In this document: in pieces, positions 17,451-25,725 of the stretch
How the letters are laid out: each line of letters starts with the position of its first letter
How positions within the stretch are numbered: the stretch's first letter is position 1
Assembly: GCF_017744155.1 (NCBI RefSeq)
Contig: NZ_JAGHQT010000002.1
Location: forward strand, 248,001-312,000
Length of the DNA: 64,000 nt
Direction of reading: 5' to 3'
DNA from: Endozoicomonas sp. G2_1
GTDB lineage: Bacteria > Pseudomonadota > Gammaproteobacteria > Enterobacterales > Alteromonadaceae
Notes under the pieces: generated by a model
Database searches by the model: none
What the model was told of the DNA's origin: nothing
Seen by the model: only the letters and a program-made list of their open reading frames with translations
Made by a program: the position numbers and the translations under genes

Positions 17451-17683
17451 TATTTGCTCCTGTTTTTAGCCATGGTTTTAAACACCGGCTTTAATAAATT
17501 CATAAAAATGCTGGCAAATACTACCCAGATCGATGCCAAGCCTAATGAGATAAAATCTTTTCCGCCCTGCTCAACACTCACTGTTGTCACGGCGCGCTGT
17601 ATTAATTGCTCATCTGAGCGTTCAAAATTCTGCTCAGGTTCAGCCTGTAAGCCTTTTCGCAGGCGTTGTTCTAAGTCTTGCAT
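17450..17683 (-). CDS. Small membrane protein upstream of cmpX (CrfX-like)
   Basis: 77 residues. A charged N-terminal half (MQDLEQRLRKGLQAEPEQNF, then ERSDEQLIQ) is followed by one hydrophobic segment (about 47-65) and a basic tail ending KNRSK. In Pseudomonas the gene before cmpX encodes the small CrfX protein of comparable size. The position and layout agree, and the C-terminus overlaps the cmpX start by 1 bp. Function unknown; a role in membrane sensing with CmpX is only inferred. Confidence 0.65.
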   Translation of the reverse strand: MQDLEQRLRKGLQAEPEQNFERSDEQLIQRAVTTVSVEQGGKDFISLGLASIWVVFASIFMNLLKPVFKTMAKNRSK

Positions 17684-17898
17684 GTAGATTCATCCAACTT
17701 TTTTGCTGAGTTAATAAGTTAACGCAGCAGTGTTCAAGAAGTCACAATTTAATGCGTCAATATTCAAAACTGTGTCATTTTGCCAGCTGATCTAAGAGAT
17801 AACACAAACTTTTTTGAAAAAAATAAAAATAATTTGTGACTTTTGCCAAAGCCCGTCGTTATAGCCCCAGTAAATTAATTTTCTACTCGCAGTTTTAT

Positions 17899-18162
17899 AT
17901 ACCCAAACTGCCTCAGGATACATGATTCAGCGCTGTCACAGGAGCCTAGTATCAAGGCGCAGCTAGCAGGAATGGTTGCTCCCTTTCAATTAGCTGCAAC
18001 GCGGAGAGTAAGTTCCTGTGAAGCGCCCGAAGGGTTGGTTTAAAAGACGATTTATACAGCGTTATTGATTTTAACAAGGGAATAACCATTCTTTGCAATC
18101 AATGCCTTGTCTAAATCGCTTTTAACTCCAACTGAACAGGCATCTTGAGGTAGCTTGGGTAT
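17899..18162. mobile_element. MITE-like repeat, copy 1
   Basis: 264 bp with imperfect terminal inverted repeats: ATACCCAAACTGCCTCAGGAT at the left and, read on the other strand, ATACCCAAGCTACCTCAAGAT at the right. It has no ORF of note. It matches copy 2 (19323-19586) in the same orientation, the same length and no indels, with about 29 differences by eye (about 89 percent identity). It ends 75 bp before the porin start codon. No clear target-site duplication is visible. The mobilising transposase is not in the window. Confidence 0.8.
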
Positions 18163-18237
18163 CAAACTTTTTATCAATTTTTATCCGACATTTTATTGGA
18201 CATATAAGACCTCTCAGAAGGGGAATGGAGCTTTATC

Positions 18238-19311
18238 ATGAAAATATTAAAAATCTCAGCATTAGCCGCTTTAATCAGTGCACCACTTGCGGCACAAGAA
18301 ACCGATCGCCAATGGGAATTAGCCGTTTTTAGTGAATACGTAAGATCAGCCTCTGCAAAAGAGTTTTTATCAGACTGGCAACAAGTTGAAGCTGGCGGCT
18401 CAATTGGTCTTGATTTACGCACTGCTATTAATGAGTACTGGGATGCTCGCGCTGAATTTGCTTTCACCAAATACGACATTCGCAATGGCAACGGTATTAA
18501 AGACTCAAACCGATACGGTTTAGACGCGCTTTATCATTTTTATAACAGTGACTTATACGCCTTTGTCGGTTACAAGCGCTTTAACAACGTCAGACACTAC
18601 AATGCAATCAACGTCGGTGCTGGTTACAACTTTCAGTTAAGCGACAAAGCAAGCTTATTCACCGAAGCTGCAATATACAAAGATGTCAACTACGGCTATA
18701 TCGACCAAGGCATAAAGCTTGGCTTTAAATACAGCTTTGGCGCCACTAGCCCAAGTCCAGTTAAAACCAACACACAAACCGATTACACTGCACCCGCATC
18801 AACTTCTGAGCCGGTAAAGCCTGAGCCAACAAAAACCGTATTGGATAGCGACAATGATGGCATTAGCGACAATATTGACCAATGCCCTAATACACCAACC
18901 ACCGACAAGGTAGATGCCAACGGCTGTACTTTATTCAAAGAAAACCAAGTAGCAATTACCTTGGATATTAGCTTTGCCAACAACAGCTCTATTATCAAAG
19001 CCAGTGCGATTAACGACATTGAGCGCTTAGCGCAATTTATGGACAAGTACCAAGACACTAGCGTCGTCATTGAAGGACACAGCTCGGCCGTGGGTAACGA
19101 TAACTACAACTTAATGTTGTCGCAAAAGCGCGCTAATGCAGTTAAAGCAATGTTAATTGAAAAATTTGATATTGCTGAAAATAGGCTAACCGCTAAAGGT
19201 TATGGCGAAACCCAGTTGTTGTCAGCAGGTAATAGCGCCGAAGATCATCAACTCAACCGTCGCGTTGTCGCTCGCATTGAGACCATAGAAAAACAAGCGA
19301 TTCAAAAGTAA
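18238..19311 (+). CDS. oprF: OprF/OmpA-type outer membrane porin
   Basis: 357 residues. A signal peptide (1-19, cut near LAA-Q), then an N-terminal beta-barrel of about 160 residues, a Pro/Thr-rich linker with a calcium-binding type-3 repeat (DSDNDGISDNIDQCPNT), and a C-terminal OmpA peptidoglycan-binding domain (VVIEGHSSAVGNDNYN...LSQKRA, ending LNRRVVARI). This is the OprF layout. GGAG lies before ATG 18238. In Pseudomonas the gene follows sigX and depends on it; here it is divergent from the crfX-cmpX-sigX set. A MITE-like repeat stands on each side of it. Confidence 0.85.
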   Translation: MKILKISALAALISAPLAAQETDRQWELAVFSEYVRSASAKEFLSDWQQVEAGGSIGLDLRTAINEYWDARAEFAFTKYDIRNGNGIKDSNRYGLDALYHFYNSDLYAFVGYKRFNNVRHYNAINVGAGYNFQLSDKASLFTEAAIYKDVNYGYIDQGIKLGFKYSFGATSPSPVKTNTQTDYTAPASTSEPVKPEPTKTVLDSDNDGISDNIDQCPNTPTTDKVDANGCTLFKENQVAITLDISFANNSSIIKASAINDIERLAQFMDKYQDTSVVIEGHSSAVGNDNYNLMLSQKRANAVKAMLIEKFDIAENRLTAKGYGETQLLSAGNSAEDHQLNRRVVARIETIEKQAIQK

Positions 19312-19322
19312 TTACATAGACT

Positions 19323-19586
19323 ATACCCAAACTACTTCAAGATACGCAGTTCAGCGCTATCACAGGGATTTAATATCAAGGCGCAGCTAGCAGGAATGGT
19401 GACTCCCTTTCAATTAGCTGCAACGATGAGAGTAAGTTCCTGTGAAGCGCCCAAAGGGTTGGTTTAAAAGATAATTTATGCGGCGTTATTGATTTTAACA
19501 AGGGAACAACCATTCTTTGCAATCAATGCCTTGCCTAAATTACTTTTAATTCCAACTGAACAAGCATCTTGAAGTAGCTTGGGTAT
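19323..19586. mobile_element. MITE-like repeat, copy 2
   Basis: 264 bp, same orientation as copy 1, with terminal inverted repeats ATACCCAAACTACTTCAAGAT and, on the other strand, ATACCCAAGCTACTTCAAGAT. These are nearly perfect, better kept than in copy 1. It begins 12 bp after the porin stop, between the gene and the hairpin at 19597. Confidence 0.82.
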
Positions 19587-19596
19587 AAAAACCGAT

Positions 19597-19621
19597 TGGG
19601 GAGTTTTGTACTCCCCATTTA
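19597..19621 (+). terminator. Terminator-like hairpin downstream of the porin
   Basis: GGGGAG (19598-19603) and CTCCCC (19611-19616) form a 6-bp GC-rich stem with a 7-base loop, followed by ATTT. The T run is short. It is likely the porin terminator, now separated from the gene by the MITE copy. Confidence 0.5.
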
Positions 19622-19706
19622 TGAAACATTTGTGTAGTCATTGATTTAACATTGAATAAATGTGACTGTAGAGACTACTCTTAAGAAACTAAGTTTAGGA
19701 AAAACA

Positions 19707-19958
19707 ATGAAAAAAGCAGGATTAATCTTATCAGTATTAGCCTTGAGCGCATGCTCAAAAGTTACCCAAGAGAACTACGATAAGCTAGAGTTGGGTATGG
19801 ACAGTGAAAAAGTGAGTGAAATACTGGGCACTCCCGCTGAGTGCTCAGAAAACTTAGCCACTAAAACTTGCCTGTGGGGACAGGAACAAGGCAGTTATAT
19901 TCAAGTATCGTTTGTTGGCAACAAAGCAGCGATATTTAACAAAAACGAGCTCAAATAA
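19707..19958 (+). CDS. Small lipoprotein, DUF3862/BamE-like
   Basis: 83 residues from the ATG at 19707, which has TTAGGA six bases before it; an upstream in-frame start at 19662 lacks this. A lipobox LSAC puts the lipidated cysteine at residue 16. The mature part (YDKLELGMDSEKVSEILGTP...CLWGQEQGSYIQVSF) resembles the SmpA/OmlA-like DUF3862 fold. Probably anchored in the outer membrane. Function unknown. Confidence 0.75.
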   Translation: MKKAGLILSVLALSACSKVTQENYDKLELGMDSEKVSEILGTPAECSENLATKTCLWGQEQGSYIQVSFVGNKAAIFNKNELK

Positions 19959-19993
19959 CAGGTTCAAACTACTGAGCTATTTAATAATGCAAA

Positions 19994-20020
19994 TCAGTGC
20001 ATTTATCAAAACTGCACTGA
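19994..20020. repeat. 8-bp inverted repeat before mscS
   Basis: TCAGTGCA (19994-20001) and TGCACTGA (20013-20020) are exact reverse complements around an 11-base spacer. There is no T run, so it is a weak terminator or an operator for the mscS gene that starts at 20067. Confidence 0.35.
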
Positions 20021-20066
20021 GTTGTTAACGTTAAAGACAAAACAACAATAACTGAGGGTAAAACTC

Positions 20067-20897
20067 ATGGATACAATAGTAAACTGGTTCAATGACAACC
20101 AAGGCCTTTTGATCGAGTTCGGCATCAAACTTGTCGTCGCATTACTGATCATTTTTATTGGTAAATTTATTTCAAAACTGATTAGCCGTGGTGTCAGTAA
20201 AGTGATGGCCCACAAAAAGGTCGACGATGCGGTTATCTCGTTTATCGCCAACTTGGTCTTTGGCATCGCCTTTACCATCACCATCATTGTCGCGATTTCG
20301 CACCTTGGCTTTAATACGTCTTCCTTAGTAGCCATTGTTGGTGCCGCCGGTTTAGCAGTTGGCTTAGCACTGCAAGGTTCGCTGTCTAACTTTGCTTCTG
20401 GCGTATTAATTATTTCTTTTAGACCGTTTAAATCAGGTGACTTTATTGAAGTCAGCGGTACCTCAGGTATCGTCGAAGAGATTTTGATTTTCTCTACTAA
20501 ATTGCGCACGCCAGACAACAAAACCGTGATCATTCCAAATGGTGCAATTACTAGCGGCACTATCACTAACTACTCGACTAAGCCGACAAGACGCATCGAT
20601 TTGGTGATTGGCGTTAGCTACGACGCTGATTTACAGCAAACCAAGACCATTTTAACTGACATCATCAACAGCGACGAACGCGTGCTGAAAGATCACGACA
20701 ACACAGTTGCAGTGAGTGAACTTGCCGATAGTTCGGTTAACTTTGTTGTTCGCCCTTGGGTAAATTCTGGTGACTACTGGCCAACCTACTTCGATTTAAT
20801 GGAGCGCATCAAAATGGCATTAGACGAAGCTGGTATTGAAATTCCTTACCCGCAAATGTCACTACACATGAATCACGGAGACAAAAATGAAGCTTAA
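20067..20897 (+). CDS. mscS: Small-conductance mechanosensitive channel MscS
   Basis: 276 residues, the usual length of E. coli MscS (286). Three membrane helices; the pore helix reads VAIVGAAGLAVGLALQGSLSNFASGVLI, with the alternating Gly/Ala pattern. FRPFKSGDFIEVSGTSGIVEEI and IIPNGAI belong to the cytoplasmic beta domain, and the cage is complete to EIPYPQ. It opens when membrane tension rises and releases solutes in hypo-osmotic shock. It overlaps the DUF481 gene by 11 bp. Confidence 0.9.
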   Translation: MDTIVNWFNDNQGLLIEFGIKLVVALLIIFIGKFISKLISRGVSKVMAHKKVDDAVISFIANLVFGIAFTITIIVAISHLGFNTSSLVAIVGAAGLAVGLALQGSLSNFASGVLIISFRPFKSGDFIEVSGTSGIVEEILIFSTKLRTPDNKTVIIPNGAITSGTITNYSTKPTRRIDLVIGVSYDADLQQTKTILTDIINSDERVLKDHDNTVAVSELADSSVNFVVRPWVNSGDYWPTYFDLMERIKMALDEAGIEIPYPQMSLHMNHGDKNEA

Positions 20898-21663
20898 GTT
20901 AACCCTCAGTGCGCTTGCATTATTACCACTAGCGACCTTTGTTCAAGCTGAGGAAACTGAAGAAAAACCTGCATTTACTGCCTCGGCAGAGTTTGGCGCT
21001 TTGTATCGCACCGGCAATACTAAAAGTGCTGACATTAAAACGGGTTTATCGCTGCGACACGAGAAAGATAAATGGCGCAGCTCAGCAAAGTTCGATTTGT
21101 TAGTGAGAAAAACTGAGGAAACCAACAGCAGTGGTGAAGAAGAGTTTACCACTTCTGACCAACGCTGGAGCTTAGACGGTAAAACCAACTACACCTTGAG
21201 TGCAGACGGCAAAAATTACCTCTACGGTAACCTCTACTACAGCGAAGATAGATTCAACGGTTTTGAGAGCCAAAGCACCATTTCTGGTGGTTGGGGTCGT
21301 CGCTGGATCGACACTGAAAAAACTAAGCTCGATATTGACATTGGTCCGGGTTTTAAACGAGATGTTTTAGAGGCAACAGCTTCACAGCCGAAAGACACAC
21401 AAAATACCTTTATTGTTCAAGCACAAGGTTTGTATACCCATCAAATCAATGAGCATGTTGAGTTTAGACAGCTACTTAGCGCCAAATATGCACCTAAAAG
21501 TGGTGAAAACAGCATTTACAAAAGTGAATCCTCAATTACGACTAAGCTAATTGAAACGATTCAACTGCGCTTTGCTATCACCATAGATCACAACACCGAA
21601 GTACTGCCGGGCCGGGAAAAAACTGACACTCAAACGAGCATGACGCTGGTTTATAACTTTTAA
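20887..21663 (+). CDS. DUF481 (YdiY-type) outer membrane protein
   Basis: 258 residues with a signal peptide (cut near VQA-E at about 21). The remainder has alternating aromatic and polar strands typical of a beta-barrel, with the family motif ALYRTGNTKSADIKTGLSLRHEKDKW and a terminal aromatic MTLVYNF for BamA-mediated insertion. DUF481 proteins are salt- or stress-induced in several bacteria, but their role is unknown. It overlaps mscS (11 bp), so the pair is likely translated together. Confidence 0.8.
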   Translation: MKLKLTLSALALLPLATFVQAEETEEKPAFTASAEFGALYRTGNTKSADIKTGLSLRHEKDKWRSSAKFDLLVRKTEETNSSGEEEFTTSDQRWSLDGKTNYTLSADGKNYLYGNLYYSEDRFNGFESQSTISGGWGRRWIDTEKTKLDIDIGPGFKRDVLEATASQPKDTQNTFIVQAQGLYTHQINEHVEFRQLLSAKYAPKSGENSIYKSESSITTKLIETIQLRFAITIDHNTEVLPGREKTDTQTSMTLVYNF

Positions 21664-21705
21664 TTGAGCATCAACAAGGACGTTGGTAAACCGTGAGGAA
21701 TTATT

Positions 21706-21888
21706 ATGAGTTCAAACAATATTAGTATTTTAAATTTAATTTTAGCCATTTTATTACCACCACTTGGCGCATTTTTACAGGTTGGTTTAAGTAAGCACTT
21801 TATTATTAACCTAATATTGACCTTGTGCGGTTTTTTACCGGGCGTTATTCACGCAATTTGGCTGGTGGTAAAAAACAAAAAAGGCTGA
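21706..21888 (+). CDS. Pmp3/YqaE family membrane peptide
   Basis: 60 residues with two hydrophobic helices. ILLPPLGAFLQVG and LTLCGFLPGVIHAIWLV are the family signature (UPF0057). Pmp3-type peptides affect membrane potential and salt tolerance. GTGAGGAATT lies before the ATG. It follows the DUF481 gene by 42 bp and may belong to the same transcript. Confidence 0.85.
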   Translation: MSSNNISILNLILAILLPPLGAFLQVGLSKHFIINLILTLCGFLPGVIHAIWLVVKNKKG

Positions 21889-21946
21889 GTTTCAGCGACT
21901 AATTAAAAAACACTTTTTACAAAGAATAAAACAAAGGAAAATCAAC

Positions 21947-22108
21947 ATGAAAAAAATCGCAACACTTGTCTTGGCATTATCGTTCGGCCTTGCTGGCTGT
22001 GCACCAGAAGTTGGCTCAAAAGAATGGTGTGAAGATCTAAAAGAAAAAGACAAAGGCCAATGGACTGCTGAAGAAGCTAAAGACTTCACTAAGCACTGTA
22101 TTTTTTAA
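21947..22108 (+). CDS. DUF3012 family small lipoprotein, 53 aa
   Basis: A 53-residue protein starting MKKIATLVLALSFGLAGC, with lipobox LAGC (lipidated Cys18). The mature part is CAPEVGSKEWCEDLKEKDKG...EAKDFTKHC, the pattern of the DUF3012 family, with conserved WC and terminal C that may pair. AAAGGAAA precedes the ATG. Function unknown. It ends the run of envelope proteins that began at 18238. Confidence 0.8.
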   Translation: MKKIATLVLALSFGLAGCAPEVGSKEWCEDLKEKDKGQWTAEEAKDFTKHCIF

Positions 22109-22368
22109 TCAGTAATCGCTAGCAGTCGACTGTTGCTGACATTTGGCTGCTAGTTTCACCTCTTTATTGACCGCCCCAGTAAATTTATCTGCAACCACTC
22201 AATAAAATTCAGTAAGACCTCGACAAGCTTGAGCGATTTTCCCCCTTCAAGCGACCGGTGCTATCACAGATAAACTAACGGTAAAAACGCTAATCATGGT
22301 ATCCTAAGCAAATTCATGTAGCGCCAGCTATTGCCAGCATAAATCCCCTTAATTTAAGAGCCTTGTTC

Positions 22369-23751
22369 ATGCCAAATGCGTTCTCCTCAACCAAACTATC
22401 TAGTGCTTTATTGGAAAACCTAACAAGCTTGGGTTACCAGCAAATGACCGACATTCAAGCACAGTCTTTACCCTTGATTTTGGCTGGTCGAGATGTCATC
22501 GGCCAAGCAAAAACGGGCTCAGGTAAAACCGCAACATTTGCTTTGGGCTTGCTACACAACTTAAAAGTAAAACGTTTTCGCGTGCAAGCACTAGTGTTGG
22601 CGCCTACACGAGAACTAGCCGATCAAATCGCGGTGGAGATACGCAAACTCGCGCGAGCAATTCACAATATTAAAGTACTGACGCTGTGCGGTGGTTCACC
22701 GATGGGGCCGCAAATTGGCTCACTAGAGCACGGCGCTCACATTATTGTCGGTACACCAGGCCGAGTAGAAGAGCATATTCGAAAAGGCCGATTGTCATTA
22801 GCCGAGCTCAATACGCTAGTGTTAGACGAAGCCGATCGCATGCTCGACATGGGTTTTGAACAACCGCTTGAATACATAGTGTCAAACTGTCCAAGTGCTC
22901 GACAAAATTTATTGTTCAGTGCCACTTACCCGGCCAAAATTGAACAATTAGTGAGTCATCTTATGACTAACCCGGTGAAAGTAGAAATTGCTAGCAGCCA
23001 AGATAACAGTGCGATCGACCAATACTTTTACCAAGTAGATAATAACGATCAACGGCCAGATGCTGTCGAACGCTTGTTGTATCACCATCAACCAAACTCC
23101 GTGATTGTGTTCTGCAACACAAAAATAGAGTGCCAAGCACTCGCCGATAAGTTACTACAACAGGGCTTTGATTGTGCTGCGCTGCACGGTGATTTAGAAC
23201 AAAGAGACCGAGATCGCACCCTTATTCGATTCGCCAATAAAAGCTTAGTGGTTTTAATTGCTACCGATGTTGCTGCCCGCGGTATCGATGTCGACGACGT
23301 TGATATGGTGGTAAATTACCATATTGCCCACGATCCAGAAGTCCATGTCCATCGCATTGGCAGAACAGGACGAGCGGGTAAAACAGGGCTTTCATGTTCA
23401 CTGGTCAGCCACAAAGAAGCGCATAAAGTGATTCGACTTGAAGAATATTTGAAGCGCGAGATTTCACCAGAATCATTGCCTGCTGTTGATATAAACCCTG
23501 TTCTTGTTCAAGCTCAAATGGTGACACTGCAAATTGACGGCGGTAAAAAGAATAAACTTCGTCCGGGTGATATTCTCGGCGGCTTAACCGCAAATCCAGC
23601 GATTAAAGGCGATCAAATCGGCAAAATAAAAGTACAAGCTACGTCAGCATTTGTCGCTGTAGATAAAAAAGTTGCTAAGCAAGCACTTAAAACCATTAGC
23701 GAAGGAAAGATGAAAGGCCGAACCTTTAGAGTCAGAAAAATTAGCCGTTAA
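22369..23751 (+). CDS. dbpA: ATP-dependent RNA helicase DbpA
   Basis: 460 residues. DEAD-box motifs in order: Q motif, AKTGSGKT (Walker A), PTRELA, DEAD, SAT, ARGIDVDDVD and HRIGRTGR, followed by a C-terminal RNA-binding domain. IRKLARAIHNIKVLTLCGGSP is typical of DbpA. The enzyme acts in late 50S assembly at hairpin 92 of 23S rRNA, recognised by the C-terminal domain. The ATG at 22369 is preferred over TTG 22363; AAGAG lies upstream. The next gene (rsuA) is a rRNA modification enzyme. Confidence 0.9.
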   Translation: MPNAFSSTKLSSALLENLTSLGYQQMTDIQAQSLPLILAGRDVIGQAKTGSGKTATFALGLLHNLKVKRFRVQALVLAPTRELADQIAVEIRKLARAIHNIKVLTLCGGSPMGPQIGSLEHGAHIIVGTPGRVEEHIRKGRLSLAELNTLVLDEADRMLDMGFEQPLEYIVSNCPSARQNLLFSATYPAKIEQLVSHLMTNPVKVEIASSQDNSAIDQYFYQVDNNDQRPDAVERLLYHHQPNSVIVFCNTKIECQALADKLLQQGFDCAALHGDLEQRDRDRTLIRFANKSLVVLIATDVAARGIDVDDVDMVVNYHIAHDPEVHVHRIGRTGRAGKTGLSCSLVSHKEAHKVIRLEEYLKREISPESLPAVDINPVLVQAQMVTLQIDGGKKNKLRPGDILGGLTANPAIKGDQIGKIKVQATSAFVAVDKKVAKQALKTISEGKMKGRTFRVRKISR

Positions 23752-23781
23752 GACTATTTCCCTGCTTATGTCTCTAAAATT

Positions 23782-24495
23782 ATGTCCTTAAGTACGCAGC
23801 GGCTCGACCATTTTTTAGCGAAACAGTGCCAAATATCAAAAGGCAAAGTGCGACTACTGCTGGCACAAAAGCGCGTTTGTGTTGATGGTACGGTCAATTG
23901 CAGTATCGAGCAGTCGGTAAATAAATTCAGCAAAATCTCTCTCGATGGCACTGTTTTGCAAGACAACCCTGCCTATTACGTTATGCTACACAAGCCCGTC
24001 GGTGTGGTTTGTGCCACCAAAGACAAGCAACATTCAACGGTTATTGACCTACTACCTTTTGACTTTAAAAACCAACTGCATATTGTTGGTCGACTCGATT
24101 TAAACACCAGTGGCTTAGTGTTATTAACCAACGATAGCCGATGGTCAGAGGCAATCACTCAACCTGAGCAAAAAATTGAGAAGACCTACCAAGTCACACT
24201 AGAAAAGCCAATAGATAACAGCTACATCGACGGCTTTAAGCAAGGTATGTATTTCAAATATGAAAACATCACCACCCAACCTGCTGATTTAACAATAATC
24301 AATCAGCACTGTGCTCAAGTTATTTTAACTGAAGGAAAATACCACCAAATAAAACGCATGTTTGGCCGCTATCGAAACCCTGTTGTTGGCTTACATCGCA
24401 GCCAAATCGGTGATTTAACATTAGATAACAGCCTAACGCCAGGCCAGAGTCGCCATTTAACTGAGCATGAAGTGGCGCTTTTCAACAAAGTCTAA
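23782..24495 (+). CDS. rsuA: 16S rRNA pseudouridine synthase RsuA
   Basis: 237 residues. An N-terminal S4-like RNA-binding domain (QRLDHFLAKQCQISKGKVRLLL) is followed by the catalytic domain with GRLDLNTSGLVLLTND, which holds the essential Asp, and EGKYHQIKRMF. RsuA converts U516 of 16S rRNA to pseudouridine. RluE or RluB-type enzymes share the fold but differ in length; the size and S4 domain fit RsuA best. It is 30 bp downstream of dbpA and convergent with the rnpB region. Confidence 0.82.
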   Translation: MSLSTQRLDHFLAKQCQISKGKVRLLLAQKRVCVDGTVNCSIEQSVNKFSKISLDGTVLQDNPAYYVMLHKPVGVVCATKDKQHSTVIDLLPFDFKNQLHIVGRLDLNTSGLVLLTNDSRWSEAITQPEQKIEKTYQVTLEKPIDNSYIDGFKQGMYFKYENITTQPADLTIINQHCAQVILTEGKYHQIKRMFGRYRNPVVGLHRSQIGDLTLDNSLTPGQSRHLTEHEVALFNKV

Positions 24496-24499
24496 AACG

Positions 24500-24528
24500 A
24501 AAAAGCCACTGCATTACTGCAGGGGCTT
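24500..24528 (-). terminator. Duplicated, partly decayed rnpB terminator
   Basis: On the minus strand GCCCCTGCA and TGCAGTGGC form a stem with one mismatch, followed by TTTTT. It is the copy of the terminator at 24781-24809, shifted by 281 bp. The single mismatch should weaken it. Confidence 0.6.
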
Positions 24529-24534
24529 GTCGAA

Positions 24535-24757
24535 TATGTGAGTTAGCCTATAAGCCGGGTTCTGTATCTCTTCGTAAGAAAAGTGACAATCATTCGTCTA
24601 GGCTTTAAATCGCGCTATGGACCAATCAAGCCGGGTCAATGATACTAGTCGGTTTCAACGCGAGCCACGCACTTACTATTAAAAGTAAATAAACCCTAAT
24701 TGGTTTTGATCTGGGTGCCAACAGGCTTTAACACCCTGCTGACAACTGTTGTCTTTG
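24535..24757 (-). pseudogene. Decayed tandem copy of the 3' part of rnpB
   Basis: This stretch aligns with the 3' part of the intact RNase P RNA gene, shifted by 281 bp. It keeps the 3' conserved region (AGAACCCGGCTTATAGGCTA on the minus strand) and the copied terminator, but the middle has diverged and the 5' part is missing. That missing part contains GAGGAAAGTCCGGGC, which pairs with the 3' region to form the P4 core, so the copy cannot fold into active RNase P RNA. It lies downstream of the real terminator and would be transcribed only by readthrough. Confidence 0.75.
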
Positions 24758-24780
24758 TCTTCTGTCCCATCGCCAAAACG

Positions 24781-24809
24781 AAAAAGCCCCCGCATCGCTG
24801 CAGGGGCTT
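24781..24809 (-). terminator. rnpB terminator
   Basis: On the minus strand AAGCCCCTGCA and TGCGGGGGCTT form a strong GC-rich hairpin followed by TTTTT, just 7 bp after the mature 3' end of the RNA. Confidence 0.85.
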
Positions 24810-24815
24810 GTCGAA

Positions 24816-25214
<399 letters not shown>

Positions 25215-25221
25215 GGCGCGT

Positions 25222-25250
25222 ATTCTACCTAAGCTGTGCCATAAGTTAAA
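25222..25250 (-). promoter_or_regulatory. rnpB sigma-70 promoter
   Basis: On the minus strand TTTAAC (25245-25250) and TAGAAT (25222-25227) are separated by 17 bp. The -10 box ends about 7 bases before the inferred 5' end of RNase P RNA, and a GC-rich stretch (ACGCGCC) follows, as in strongly growth-controlled promoters. Confidence 0.6.
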
Positions 25251-25266
25251 GCGAGTTATAACAATA

Positions 25267-25286
25267 TTGCCAGTTAGAGCTGGCAA
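25267..25286 (-). terminator. Terminator-like hairpin after the 131-aa gene
   Basis: TTGCCAG (25267-25273) pairs with CTGGCAA (25280-25286) around 6 bases; on the minus strand TATTGTT follows. It lies between the 131-aa gene and the rnpB promoter. Confidence 0.45.
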
Positions 25287-25319
25287 CAATGGAAAATGTA
25301 ATGGTTAAAAATGCGTAAG

Positions 25320-25715
25320 CTAATCTGCCCCGGCAATCACTAGCTGCTGTTTTAACCAAGCAATGGCCTCTGCTTTGTTGGTAAAAAACTGACTGTTTTG
25401 TTGTTCCAACACAGTTGATTGACGCATGAAGATATCGCGATAAACCAGTGATTTAACCAAATACGCTTTCGCAATCAGCGGTCGAGATAATTGCCAAATG
25501 TGATCGATATCCAAACTACTATAGGCATCAGGAGTAGCCCCTTCAATATCAACGATATCAATGAACATGCCAAAAGGTTGTTTATCAAAGCTCAGAATAA
25601 GATCTTTGGTTTGCTTTTGATAAGCGAGACTGCCTTGTTCGTTAAAGCTGCCACTTAGCTTACAGCAGATAATGTTGCCATCGAGGCTAACTTCAAACTC
25701 ACCGTGAATATTCAT
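25320..25715 (-). CDS. Uncharacterised SpoIIAA/STAS-like protein
   Basis: 131 residues, not recognised with certainty. An N-terminal strand pair (GEFEVSLDGNIICCKLSGSFNE) is followed by FGMFIDIVDIEGATPDAYSSL and a C-terminal helix (KAEAIAWLKQQL). This order of strands and helices recalls SpoIIAA-like/STAS domains that bind lipids or proteins. No signal or TM segment. It lies 10 bp after rsmI on the same strand and is probably co-transcribed with it. Confidence 0.6.
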   Translation of the reverse strand: MNIHGEFEVSLDGNIICCKLSGSFNEQGSLAYQKQTKDLILSFDKQPFGMFIDIVDIEGATPDAYSSLDIDHIWQLSRPLIAKAYLVKSLVYRDIFMRQSTVLEQQNSQFFTNKAEAIAWLKQQLVIAGAD

Positions 25716-25725
25716 TGTTAACTCG

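Noticed and set aside
17899-19586. Composite transposon carrying oprF
   Set aside because: The flanking units are 264-bp MITE-like repeats without a transposase, and no duplication of target bases flanks the whole unit. oprF next to the sigX set is the ancestral place.
20006-20566. 186-aa minus-strand ORF opposite mscS
   Set aside because: Antisense shadow of mscS with no start signal and no recognisable domain.
24535-24757. Second functional RNase P RNA or a new ncRNA
   Set aside because: The 5' half needed for the P4 core is missing and the middle has decayed, so a remnant is the simplest reading.
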